Shown here one piece after another: positions 11,380 through 20,401 of a stretch of DNA of 55,188 bases; within the stretch, counting starts at the first letter, position 1, and each line of letters opens with the position of its first letter. Source of the stretch: Fragilaria crotonensis (taxonomy: Eukaryota > Bacillariophyta > Fragilariophyceae > Fragilariales > Fragilariaceae). Both the position numbers and the translations under genes were made by a program. The stretch covers positions 1 through 55,188 of the forward strand of contig JAKSYS010000408.1 in NCBI GenBank assembly GCA_022925895.1. The letters are read 5' to 3'. A model generated the notes under the pieces. It made no database searches. It was not told the DNA's origin and was given only the letters and a program-made list of their open reading frames with translations.

Positions 11380-12437
11380 TCATGATGACGATTCACCATG
11401 CCAAAGGAAGGCACAAAACAACATACTCCACCACGACAAAAGCCAACCCTGGGAAAAACATTCTACTCCAATCATTCCCCCACGACTTTTGTCGTCTTCC
11501 AAAAAACGGAGAGGCAGGAAACCCAAGTATGGATTAACACCACCTCCTCTGATGCGCTTTCGTTTCTCCTTGGTCCTAGCCTCTGCCACTGCCACTGGAA
11601 ACACAGCCAAAAAGTGATTGCCCGCAGCCAATTGCTTCCCCGGAACGACATCGGGGAATCGCGAATCGGCCGACAGTATATGCAATGCTTCCTTTCGATC
11701 AAACCGGGGTGACCCAAAGCATGCCATGCGACGCAACCGAAATTCCTCTTTATTTCTCTTGTACGGGTACAATTCGTAGATATGTATGGGTCGTTTTAAA
11801 AGATTGCAAAGCGCCACAACTTCGGGGCCTCCGCCCCAAAAGGATTCTTGTCGCATTGTCTCGCAATATTCCTCCGGAGTACAACCGTAGGGAGAAGCCG
11901 CTGTCTCGATCAAATCGCGGGCACGCATGTACTCACGACCCTGCAAATACAAGAGTCGCTTCGGTTTGGAGGCCAAGTAATCAACGGCCCGTTCTCTTAA
12001 AATGCGGGAATGTTCCCGCAGTTGGTCCATATTATTGTCATAACAAAAGTGCGTCCCATTCTCCACCTTGCTCAAACAAATCGTCAAGGAATGGAATAGG
12101 CAATTTCCATCACCGGGAACTTGTCGGATGCGGACCGGCACGCCCGTGATGATTTGCAATGCTTGCCTCCAATCGCATCCTTGCCCACTTCGAGCTCCGA
12201 TGGGATCCGAACGTACGGACGGGCCAAAAATTCCTCGCGATCAATTTGGGATGATGGATTCCAAAGCAACGCGGGAGATGACGATTCGCCACCGTCTGAA
12301 AAGGTTCGGAAATTGACGGATCGCGGAAGTGCAGGTTTCGTGGGCGCGCTGCTGTCGGCCAAGACATTGAAGATTGCGAATGAGAGGACTACATAGCGGA
12401 GGGCGTTACAATGGGAAGGTCGAACAAGGGGCAACAT
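11380..12437 (-). pseudogene. OTU-family cysteine protease, copy 1 (one frame break; may be an assembly error)
   Basis: OTU proteases remove ubiquitin or related modifiers from proteins. The N-terminal piece (12437 to about 12160) has a hydrophobic leader (YVVLSFAIFNVLA) and an ALPRS motif shared with copy 2. The frame then slips by one base near 12160 (GGKH | LQIITGVPVRIRQ). The catalytic piece holds IRQVPGDGNCLFHSL (Asp17 and Cys20 of the 259-codon piece), EVVALCNLLKRPIHIYEL and AGNHFLAVFP (His182), so the triad is intact. The basic, Gly-rich stretch KRIRGGG is also shared with copy 2; a longer tail follows. It has no intron that would explain the slip. It runs away from copy 2 (19478-20401), and the MULE lies between the two promoters. 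Confidence 0.8.
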
Positions 12438-13753
12438 AGCGACGACACAGCACAGTTAGAAGACTGAGTGGCGCTGCGTTTTCAGCTATTCCATAAGTCA
12501 AGCTCAAAAGCTTTCAACAGTACCAGGTACAGTGCCAGCTGTCTGTATTTCTGATTGGATCCGGTGGTTTCATGTCGTCCCAGTCCAAGACCTGTCTGTC
12601 GGACACTTGTCATGAACTTCCGCGAAGCGCTTCATGGCACAGTGATCAGTACCAACTGAAGTACTGTAGTACTATGTACCACGTACCAATCCATTTGAAT
12701 CACTTTAAATCCTGGTACTGTACTGATAGTACGTACTACATACTACTACTAGCTAGCATGTACTACAGTAGTATTATACATTTGATACTGCGTGTTAGAC
12801 CAGTTACTCGTACTTGTGCGACATACAGACTATCTGTACTGGAGTATTAGTACGATGCATACGAACTACGAACACTCGCCTAGTAGTGTAGTAGAGTACT
12901 GGAGTACTACCGGTAGTACAAGGTGACAGACTTCCAGCATCGCCCTACATGTTTTTACATGTATCCCTATCCCTAACTGTCGCCCGTGTGCACAGTAAAA
13001 CGTTACATCCGTGCTCCAGTAACCAGTGCGACACTGCACGACTGGAATCAAAACTCTCGTCGATTTGAATTTCATGTTCATCTCATCCCATGAGATTGAA
13101 CACTCATTTTCAGACTCAACGCCTCGTATACGGACGACCACGCCGCGACACGAAACGACGTCTCCGCGAAACGAGTAGTGTTCCTTATTGTTCCAAAGGA
13201 ACACTCCCTTCATTCAGACCTCTCATCTGTTGCCCCTCCTCACTCTTCTCACAATTGTCAAAATAATTCATTTTTAGTGCCACTTACCTTTTCGTGAATA
13301 CTGCACATATTTGCACATGATGAATGAATTCTTTGACCATGACGAATTTTTACCGCCGGTCGTCAAATTGTCAACCTCACCATACTGTACATATATCAGT
13401 AGTCAGTACGACGGTACTCACTATTACGACAGCACACAGCACGGCAAGCAGTACAACAGTACTTCTTGCACATCACTTCCTCTGCCCGGCCATAGTCCGT
13501 GCACGTCTGAGTCTATCGTTACCGTACATAACGATAAACTATTAGACAGTGCCCACTATGACCAAAGCGATATTATTACTAGTCAGTCCCTCGCACATTT
13601 ATGTAGCGATAGACCGACAGATAGTATACGTATCGTTGTCTGTAGCGGTAGACAGCAGTGTATTGCTGTACCGTTAATAGACACACTAAGCAGTAGTCAG
13701 TGTCGTACTAGACACTTACCTACTGGGGGCGTGCCCCGTAACGGTCACGTCCT
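12438..13753. other. Intergenic upstream of OTU copy 1
   Basis: Dense in GTAC/AGTAC words between 12520 and 12920, with a CTACCGGTAG palindrome at 12907-12916. Open frames in 13311-13979 have no recognisable content and run across the terminal repeat of the MULE. I see no gene. Confidence 0.5.
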
Positions 13754-13812
13754 GGTTCTTAACCGGAACCTTATGCGGATCCGATTAACTGTCACCTATT
13801 TTTCGTCATCGT
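13754..13812 (+). repeat. MULE left terminal inverted repeat
   Basis: 13778-13812 is an exact 35-bp match to the inverted right end. The outer ~24 bp are similar but gapped. Confidence 0.85.
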
Positions 13813-14066
13813 ACGACACGTTACTTAAGGACCTTGTAGAAAATTTAGCTACAAGTGGAAGCTGTTCAAGATGGGAATTTTGTTTCCTTTCCTCGACTTA
13901 TTTTCTCAATCAATTCACCGCGCCTGCCCTCCCTGCTCTGAATTTGAATTTGAATTCATGCACATATTCACGTACATAAATCTGATTTAAAATAAGAATA
14001 ACTCGACATTTTTTCACCGTACTGCAGCACCATTCCATTCATTGTTCCCACTCCTATTGTATTGAG

Positions 14067-15659
14067 ATGTCTACCGACACCACAACGTTCTTGCAAACAA
14101 GCCAAGCCGCGGTGACAAAGTCATTACAGGTGGCTTTGGACGGCGCATCCAAGGATCTGAAACACTGGAGAGCGGTTATTCCTTTCCTTATCAGGGCATC
14201 CCATGCACCAGGCTCTTTACTAAATGTTCCTTCAGATAGTCATGAGTGCGAGGACATTCTTGAGTATTTGCAACCTATGTACAAAGGTTACAAGATATAC
14301 TTCAGTGACAAGTACTCTGCATCCATTTCTAGTGGCGGTGGCTGGAAGGAGCTTCTGAAGGACCTTGCAATTGCAGGAATGCAAGGTGGATTCTACCTAA
14401 TTGGAAATGGTAGTTACAAGGACAAACATATTGTTGTGTGCCGAGGAAGCCGCTTGTATCAAGGTACTAAGAGGCAGCAGCTGAGTCCCAGCCAGAAGCC
14501 GCAATACAGGAATGAAACTTTGCACTCTGATCGCAACAATTCACGTGGAAATGTTGGGAAACTTCTTCCCCGCAAGACTCGCACTACTCGTGCAATAGAG
14601 AAAGGTTCTGTCTGTCCATTTCGAATGAATATTGGACTGGATTCTTTTGGATACTATCTTGCTGGCGGAACCGGAAATTCTCATCATGCATATCACCCGA
14701 AGGTATTGAAAGTTGAGTATGCTGTCCCAACGCGACTTATTGGTGGAGTTGAAAAGGACATCCTAGTTAGCGTTGGTAGCGCGAAGGCTAATGATGGTGT
14801 GGGGAGAAGTATTCATTTCTCTCGATGCAGATACGTGATTCCTAGAAGTCAGGTTAGATACATTAATGGGTTTCGGGGTGGGGCCTGCAACAATGATGGT
14901 AATTCTGCACTCCGAGACAGTCCTGATCAGAGTCCAATTGACAAGCTTCTTACTTCCTTTCGAACCAAAGGTTTTGATCATTGCGTTCTTTACCATCATC
15001 TTCCGCATCAAAACGGGGATGTCACGATGGGTGAGGAAATTCCTTCATCCATGGATCAAGATAATGCGCATCCAACAATAGGAATAATGGTGAATGAGTC
15101 ATTTGGTGATGACGGTGATCACAATGTTCAGCCTTCTCCACCAACATCCATAAAAGTTGTGCTTCCTGATAGTGAGGATTTGGACATGCAGTTATTTGCG
15201 AGAACACATCGACACTCACTGTTGGTGGATGACAAGCAAGACCTCATGATTGGTTGTGCTTGGACAACACCTCCCGAAAAGCGCCTATTCAAAATGTTCG
15301 GCGAGGTGCTCCACATCGATTGTACTGCCGATACAAATTACGAGGACAGACCGTTCCTCACAATAACTGGGCGGGACTCGAATGGAAAGATGTTCACTGT
15401 TATCCGCGCTTTTCTTCCGAATGAACGTGCCTGGGTTTTTCGCTGGTTATTTCAGACAGTAATGCCTTCTTTGCTTGGAAGGGAATTCATTGGAAGAGTA
15501 AAGGTCATTGTGACAGACGGCGATTCACAAGAAACATCACAGCTTGATGAAATGGTTGCCCAACTTGAACCTCAGTTCCGTGACATGTTCCTTACTGAAT
15601 GCGTCCCTGTCAATAGTCCTTCCGTCAAGTATGTGCAATACGACCCCAACACAAAATAA
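14067..15659 (+). CDS. MULE transposase, C-terminally truncated
   Basis: 530 codons starting MSTDTTTF. The middle has a basic, Cys-containing stretch (KGSVCPFRMNIGLDSFGYYLAGG) like the DNA-binding region before MULE catalytic domains. The RNase-H-like core is clear: LHIDCTADTNYEDRPFLTITGRD with the first Asp at 418, a WVFRWLFQTVMP helix, and VIVTDGDSQETSQLDE with the second Asp at 484. The family then normally continues for well over 100 residues with a third acidic residue and a Cys/His cluster. Here the reading frame stops 46 residues after D484, and its last ~120 bases overlap the 3' end of the Ulp1 gene on the other strand. It therefore probably lacks the third catalytic residue and cannot cut on its own. 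Family assignment is firm. Confidence 0.85.
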   Translation: MSTDTTTFLQTSQAAVTKSLQVALDGASKDLKHWRAVIPFLIRASHAPGSLLNVPSDSHECEDILEYLQPMYKGYKIYFSDKYSASISSGGGWKELLKDLAIAGMQGGFYLIGNGSYKDKHIVVCRGSRLYQGTKRQQLSPSQKPQYRNETLHSDRNNSRGNVGKLLPRKTRTTRAIEKGSVCPFRMNIGLDSFGYYLAGGTGNSHHAYHPKVLKVEYAVPTRLIGGVEKDILVSVGSAKANDGVGRSIHFSRCRYVIPRSQVRYINGFRGGACNNDGNSALRDSPDQSPIDKLLTSFRTKGFDHCVLYHHLPHQNGDVTMGEEIPSSMDQDNAHPTIGIMVNESFGDDGDHNVQPSPPTSIKVVLPDSEDLDMQLFARTHRHSLLVDDKQDLMIGCAWTTPPEKRLFKMFGEVLHIDCTADTNYEDRPFLTITGRDSNGKMFTVIRAFLPNERAWVFRWLFQTVMPSLLGREFIGRVKVIVTDGDSQETSQLDEMVAQLEPQFRDMFLTECVPVNSPSVKYVQYDPNTK

Positions 15660-16310
15660 TCCGCAATCAATTCCATTGAGTTGCTGTGGACACTCCTGGT
15701 ATTTGAGCTTCTCAAGTACTTCATAATGCGCGCGTTGCAAATGATTGTGTTCGGGTCTATGCAACACGAAATTACACAAGAAGTCATTCACTTCTGCCAC
15801 AATTTCTGATGAGTCTGAAGGAAGATTTGCGGACGCTCTTGTGGAGCGTCGCAAAGAATCGTAGAAGTGAATATTGATGAAGAAGTCAGGGCAGGCCTGG
15901 TTGAAATCGACAACAAAGACAAAGAAATGCACGTCCTCAACAACGGGGACGATGAGCCTGTTCACACAGTCATTGTGCAAGTCAAAAACGTGTTCGAGAC
16001 GAGAACGAATCTTTGCAATTTTCTTTTCCTTGTACGTAGATGTTCCACCAGTCGTATCTTCAAACAAGGCATTGTTTGCAGCCATGTATGAGCGCACAGC
16101 GAGAGACCCAAGAAGAACTTTATCAGAAGACTTTGCTGCCGGTGGTGGTGGTGCAGCGCACTGGATGAGGCAGTTTAGGAGTCGGGTATTCAACATTCTT
16201 CCATGTATGAGCGCACCCACATCTTGTCTTATTACACGCTCCTGCACGCCGTACCGCGGATCACCAGGAAAGTGTGTCTGCTGGTTCTTTTTTGGCTTCT
16301 TCCTCACCAT
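15537..16310 (-). CDS. Ulp1-like (C48) SUMO-type protease of the MULE
   Basis: 257 codons. The papain-like Ulp1 catalytic residues are all visible: His128 in EDVHFFVFVVD, Asp151 in IHFYDSL, Gln210 and Cys216 in QQLNGIDCGLFCVGVVLHIL. Ulp1/SENP enzymes cleave SUMO precursors and SUMO conjugates. Transposon-borne relatives occur in MULEs of plants and other eukaryotes, where their role in transposition is unknown. The N-terminal 60 residues are basic and Pro-rich. The gene runs toward the transposase, and the two stop-proximal regions overlap by about 120 bases. Its probable promoter lies in the AT-rich tandem repeat at 16476-16765. No break is seen. Confidence 0.85.
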   Translation of the reverse strand: MVRKKPKKNQQTHFPGDPRYGVQERVIRQDVGALIHGRMLNTRLLNCLIQCAAPPPPAAKSSDKVLLGSLAVRSYMAANNALFEDTTGGTSTYKEKKIAKIRSRLEHVFDLHNDCVNRLIVPVVEDVHFFVFVVDFNQACPDFFINIHFYDSLRRSTRASANLPSDSSEIVAEVNDFLCNFVLHRPEHNHLQRAHYEVLEKLKYQECPQQLNGIDCGLFCVGVVLHILDGRTIDRDAFSKEHVTELRFKLGNHFIKL

Positions 16311-16475
16311 TGTTTTGCTTGAGGCAAATGAGTCCGGAGTCCGGAGTTACCCTGAAGGTTACCTTAGCTTTGTTGTGTTGTGTCGTTGTGTCATGCGACG
16401 AAACAACAAACACGTATTTTTGTGATACTGTTTTGAAAATCCTGGTTATTGCATACGTTATCCTACGGTGTTATT

Positions 16476-16765
16476 GAAAAATGGAAAGATAACAGGTGTT
16501 TTTGAGAATAACGTATTATCAATAACACCGTCTAAGTTTTACACTAATTACAATAACACCTTTTAAGATTTCGTATTATCAATAACACCGTCTAAGTTTT
16601 ACACTAATTACAATAACACCTTTTAAGATTTCGTCGTATTATCAATAACACCGTCTAAGTTTTGCACTAATTACAATAACACCTTTTAAGATTTCGCATT
16701 ATTACAATAACACCGTTTGCAGCGGCAGAAAAATGGAAAGATAACACGTGTTTCTGAGAATTCCC
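16476..16765. repeat. Tandem repeat, ~60-63 bp unit, bordered by a direct repeat
   Basis: Copies start at 16512, 16572 and 16635 (the last with a CGT insertion), followed by a partial copy near 16696. Each holds two AATAACACC words. A separate direct repeat, GAAAAATGGAAAGATAACA, flanks the block near 16478 and 16728. It lies between the ULP and DSBH-like genes of the MULE, upstream of the ULP start. Confidence 0.9.
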
Positions 16766-16771
16766 CTTCAA

Positions 16772-17975
16772 TTATTGCAGGACTCCAGCCTGAAGTACCC
16801 TGAACTTTGCTGCAGTAAAGGAGCCGAACAATAAGTTTTGCTCCTCAACATTGCTTGCACTCGGCTCACAGAGCGACGTACAGTGCCTAAGCACCCTCCC
16901 ATCCCAACTTATTGCCACGCCATGGGTAAGCTTCACAGCGAGTCCATGAAAGTTATTCCCGGCCTCGTCAACCCCAACCACATTGGGCATTACAAAATAC
17001 CAATTTTTAGCTGCACCCGGAATCGTTTCGGTCCAAACGCTGAACCCAGGTGAGGCATCCCAAACATCAAAATGGGAAGCGTTCATGAGGTTGACACTCA
17101 TGTCAATGGAGAAGCCCACACGAAGAAAGTGGCCATCGCCATCCATAGGTGGAACTGGGGGGATGCCTGAATCGGCCTCCAGCTCTTGGATCATCGTGAG
17201 AACGTCAGGGAAACAATGCCTCCCCACAATCGAAAGACTCTGAACGAACTCTCGCAGAACTGGCTCGGGGACCAACAAATTGGTTGTGTACGCACTCATT
17301 CCCACCCCATCACGGTGAATGCGAGTCCCAATCGGCGGAAGCAAGATCGACGGGCGTCAATGCTCGATTCAAGACGACATCCATCAGAATGAATTCTTGC
17401 GGAAACGAGCTTACAGAGCCGGATGGACGGAAGACATCGTCCTCACGAAGGGATTCCAATTGCTGTATTTGGAAACGCGGATAGCCACCACCCGATAATC
17501 CCAACACCTCTTGCAGCCCATCCGCAATCCACCGAATGGGAGTGTAGCAAATCGTGGGCTCGACATGTTTGGCACTTTCGGCTTCGTTTTTAACGCATGT
17601 CGAGAAGAACTCATCGAAACCCCCCCTCAAGTCCCCCGGCAAACACTTCAGAAGGACGTCCAGCACTTGTAACTGTGAGGGGACGCGTTTCCGAACGGAC
17701 CGAATTTTCGGTTTCCTACCCTTCCGACCTCTCCGATGTTTTCCGGCATGATGATGCGATTGCACAGGGTTAACAGCAGGGACAGGAACGCCAACATTTG
17801 CTGCCTGCCCGGAAGCCACAACCCTAGTAGGCGTGCACCCGAGATTAAGAATGGAGGAGCGACATGGATTCGTCAGCACCCTCGTGGCCAACACGTCGTT
17901 TGCGGCATTCCTCGGGAACAATCCCGCAACAACACCACTTACAACATGATCATCGACAGCGCTATGCGTCATCAC
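16772..17975 (-). CDS. MULE-borne gene, possible double-stranded beta-helix (2OG-Fe dioxygenase-like) protein, one frame break
   Basis: The N-terminal piece (17975 to about 17340) has a basic His/Arg/Lys stretch (HHHAGKHRRGRKGRKPK) and a helical region. A one-base slip near 17340 leads into the C-terminal piece (VDL|LPPIGTRIHRDGVG...). That piece, numbered from its own first Met, has SHFDVWDAS (His91, Asp93), WYFVMPNV, and GLAVKLTHGVAISWDGRVLRHCTS (His141, Arg150, Arg153). HxD followed about 48 residues later by H-x8-R is the metal and 2-oxoglutarate pattern of the Fe(II) dioxygenase fold, with beta-strand-like spacing between. I remember the ISWDGR-RHCTS motif as recurrent in diatom genomes but know of no assigned function. 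The fold call is inference; that this is a real gene is well supported by length and context. Confidence 0.6.
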
Positions 17976-18002
17976 AAAAGATGAGGCTGCACGAGGCTGC
18001 TA

Positions 18003-18410
18003 CCGGTTCGGGCGGAAAAACGAACAATCCCTGGCAACCCACTCCACAGTTGTGGCAGAGCGTGATCAATCGGGAAAGCAAGCTGTCACGTCCAAGGGTG
18101 CCGCCGGTTCGTACGAAAAAACAAGCAATCCCTGATGACCCACTCCACAGTTATGGCAGAGCGTGATCGATCGGGAAAGCAAGCTGTCACGTCCAAGGGT
18201 GCCGCCGGTTCGTACGAAAAAACAAGCAATCCCTGACGACCCACTCCACAGTTATGGCAGAGCGTGATCGATCGGGAAAGCAAGCTGTCACGTCCAAGGG
18301 TGCCGCCGGTTCGTACGAAAAAACAAGCAATCCTTGACGACCCACTCCACAGTTATGGCAGAGCGTGATCGATCGGGAAAGCAAGCTGTCACGTCCGAGG
18401 ATGCTACAGG
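18003..18410. repeat. 101-bp tandem repeat, about four copies
   Basis: The word GAGCGTGATC recurs at 18058, 18159, 18260 and 18361, exactly 101 bp apart. The units differ by only a few bases; the first is the most diverged and the last is cut short at about 18400. It lies between the start of the DSBH-like gene and the right MULE end, so it may act in the promoter or subterminal region. Confidence 0.95.
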
Positions 18411-18736
18411 CGGCAGATCCTTCAATTGCTTGTACAGAAACGACGAGGAGGGTGCTTGTTTGGTGGGTCACGACAAAGGATGATCAACAGCAGAAGCAAT
18501 AACAATGAGGTATCGTTGTGTTTCAGGCAAAAATGAAATGAAATGAATGTCAGATCAGCAATGCAAAATCTCACGAAATAAATGTATCGATATACAGATA
18601 TCCACATCGTGATACATGTATTGAGCTGGATGGGGAACAATGCCGATTTGGCTGGCGCGCAATGCCGGTTTGAATGTTACACATACAATTTTTTTGATTT
18701 TTGTTTTCGACGGATGAGCAAGATTCCTATGATGTC

Positions 18737-18802
18737 ACGATGACGAAAAATAGGTGACAGTTAATCGGATCTGCGCGTCGACAGGTTCCGTTAACCCGAA
18801 CC
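18737..18802 (-). repeat. MULE right terminal inverted repeat
   Basis: 18737-18771 is the exact reverse complement of 13778-13812. The outer part to about 18802 is similar with gaps. Confidence 0.85.
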
Positions 18803-18868
18803 CTATCACAAGGTAGCACTCCGAGAACGAGTGCTTGTACGAGTACAAGTACCTTGTAACTGGTACAT

Positions 18869-19210
18869 GGCTATGAGACGGGAATTTCTTAAAACATCAA
18901 ACCCATGGGTACCCACGTTAAGCTACGCTCACGGAAGTACCAGCCCAAACCCACCCAGAACCCATACGATCTACCAAGACCTACCCAAACCCACCCAAAC
19001 CCACCCAAACCCAGTAGCCAGTACTGGAGTACATGGTTCTACTACTACCGGTAGCAAACATCTACTGTCATTTTTTGCTATGATTTGCCGGCCCACCCAG
19101 ACCCACCCATGAAATCCTGAGCTCACCCAAAACCCACCCTTAACCCAATGGGTTTGGGTGGGCCGTGGGTTTGGGTGGGCTGGGTTTGAAATTCCCGTCT
19201 CTGATGGCTA
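18869..19210. repeat. Foldback (MITE-like) element with CCCAAACCCA-rich arms
   Basis: The left end GGCTATGAGACGGGAATTTC (18869-18888) is mirrored at 19188-19210 with one short insertion. Inside, the left arm is full of CCCAAACCCACC words (18955-19015) and the right arm of GGGTTTGGGTGGG (19148-19190), so single strands could fold into a long hairpin. The centre holds GTAC words and a CTACCGGTAG palindrome (19045-19054). No coding content. Confidence 0.8.
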
Positions 19211-19477
19211 TCCTGGGAATCCTGACTCCAGCATCCTGTCTGTATGAAATAGTAGTACTCAGTACCTGGTACTCCGGTGGTGTACATACTTCGAGTACAG
19301 CACTTCCAGAAAGTAATGTGACATTTGACAAGCCGACATGCAACAGAGCAGAGTTCTTTTCTCAAAGTTCTTTTCCGATGGGCATCGCGTGAGAAATACC
19401 CTGCGGCGATCACTCACCTCTCGGAAGAAACGCGGAAAACGCAGATCAACGACACGTTTTCGCCTACATAATCAGCA
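19211..19477. other. Promoter region of OTU copy 2
   Basis: A short gap between the foldback repeat and the OTU start, with GTAC words at 19255-19305. No clear core promoter motif is seen. Confidence 0.35.
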
Positions 19478-20401
19478 ATGCCTGCACCTGTCACCGCCAT
19501 CAAGAACCTTCTGCTCGTGTCGCTGAGCTTTCCCGTTGCTGTCACCGGACGTCAATATCAGGCTCTACCACGATCGACTCAAGGTGTCACCTTCTACCGA
19601 CAGCCATGGTCTCCTTCGTCGCAAGTCGATGGCCAGGGCTTTTTGACGGAACTCTACAAACGCATTCCTGGTAGTTGGGAGGAAGAGCAACCACTGAATG
19701 GAAAGCATAGAAGACTCAACGACGCGGAAGGAGCTCAAATTCGACAAGTTCCGGGAGACGGAAATTGTCTCTTCAACGCGATAGCCGTGTCTCTATGCAA
19801 GGTTGAACAGGGACAACATTGCCCCTTCGATGACAACGATTTTCAACAGCTACGTCAATATGCACAAGCTCTACGAGAAAAGGCTGTTGACTTTTTGGAA
19901 AAGCGAGCAAAAACTATCCATCGACCGCTCTACCTTCAAGGCGACACTTGTATCGAGACTCAAGAATTGTTGGAACATTTTTCCTCGCAATATGGAATGT
20001 CGGCTCAAGAATATTGCGATGCAATGCGACAAGATGGCGTATGGGCAGGTGGTCCCGAGATTGTGGCGCTCTGCAATGTAATGAAGCGTCCGATCCACTT
20101 GTATGAACTCCATGTGGATGACAATGACTACCAAGAGAGTAGTGACCGACCCAGAACTGCCCAATTTTGCCTGCGTCGCATGTGCTGCTTTGGATCACCT
20201 CGATTCGATTCTAAAGAGGCGATCCATGTTTTGTCTGCGGACTCTAGATTTCCAGATATAAATCCTGGACGACACTTGAGGGAAGGCAACCACTTTTTGT
20301 CAGTGTTTCCAGCGACAAGCTCAACGTTATCTCGGAAACCACAACGAGTGCGAGGGGGAGGCGGTATGCCCGAGGTTGCGTCGGAGCTTTATCTAAATTG
20401 A
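19478..20401 (+). CDS. OTU-family cysteine protease, copy 2, with signal peptide
   Basis: An intact 307-codon, single-exon OTU deubiquitinase-like protease. It starts with a hydrophobic leader (IKNLLLVSLSFPVAVTG) followed by QALPRS, shared with copy 1. The catalytic motif is IRQVPGDGNCLFNAIAVSLC (Asp94, Cys97). Then come YCDAMRQDGVWAGGPEIVALCNVMKRPIHLYEL, the typical middle segment, and EGNHFLSVFP with His272. The tail is basic and Gly-rich (PQRVRGGGG). A secretory leader on an OTU protease is unusual because ubiquitin is mostly cytosolic. It suggests an ER-derived compartment, the periplastid space or secretion, or the leader may be an anchor. The nearest relative in the window is the divergent copy at 11380-12437. 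Confidence 0.88.
   Translation: MPAPVTAIKNLLLVSLSFPVAVTGRQYQALPRSTQGVTFYRQPWSPSSQVDGQGFLTELYKRIPGSWEEEQPLNGKHRRLNDAEGAQIRQVPGDGNCLFNAIAVSLCKVEQGQHCPFDDNDFQQLRQYAQALREKAVDFLEKRAKTIHRPLYLQGDTCIETQELLEHFSSQYGMSAQEYCDAMRQDGVWAGGPEIVALCNVMKRPIHLYELHVDDNDYQESSDRPRTAQFCLRRMCCFGSPRFDSKEAIHVLSADSRFPDINPGRHLREGNHFLSVFPATSSTLSRKPQRVRGGGGMPEVASELYLN

Larger units (their letters stand above)
13754..18802. mobile_element. Mutator-like element (MULE) carrying transposase, Ulp1 protease and a third gene
   Basis: An inverted pair marks the ends. 13778-13812 is identical over 35 bp to the reverse complement of 18737-18771, and weaker similarity (GGTTC...TTAAC...GGAACC) extends outward to about 13754 and 18802. 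The ~5.05 kb between them contains a plus-strand MULE-type transposase, a convergent minus-strand Ulp1-like protease, a second minus-strand gene, and two tandem-repeat blocks in non-coding positions. Long terminal inverted repeats and a Ulp1 partner are both known features of MULEs. I could not find an exact 8-11 bp target duplication, so the outer borders are approximate. The element sits between the two OTU genes. Confidence 0.75.

Noticed and set aside
13311-13979. A 222-codon plus-strand open frame
   Set aside because: It runs through GTAC-rich DNA and across the MULE terminal repeat, has no recognisable motif and has uneven composition. Best explained as chance.
16476-16765. A CRISPR-like array
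   Set aside because: Units are contiguous near-identical tandem copies without unique spacers, in a eukaryotic transposon.
18086-18471. Minus-strand frames with a repeated FRTNRRHPWT unit
   Set aside because: They only reflect the 101-bp tandem repeat. The unit length is not a multiple of three and the frames stop between units.
18955-19015. Interstitial telomere repeat (CCCAAACCCA words)
   Set aside because: The unit is not the CCCTAA type expected for stramenopiles, and it forms part of a foldback element.
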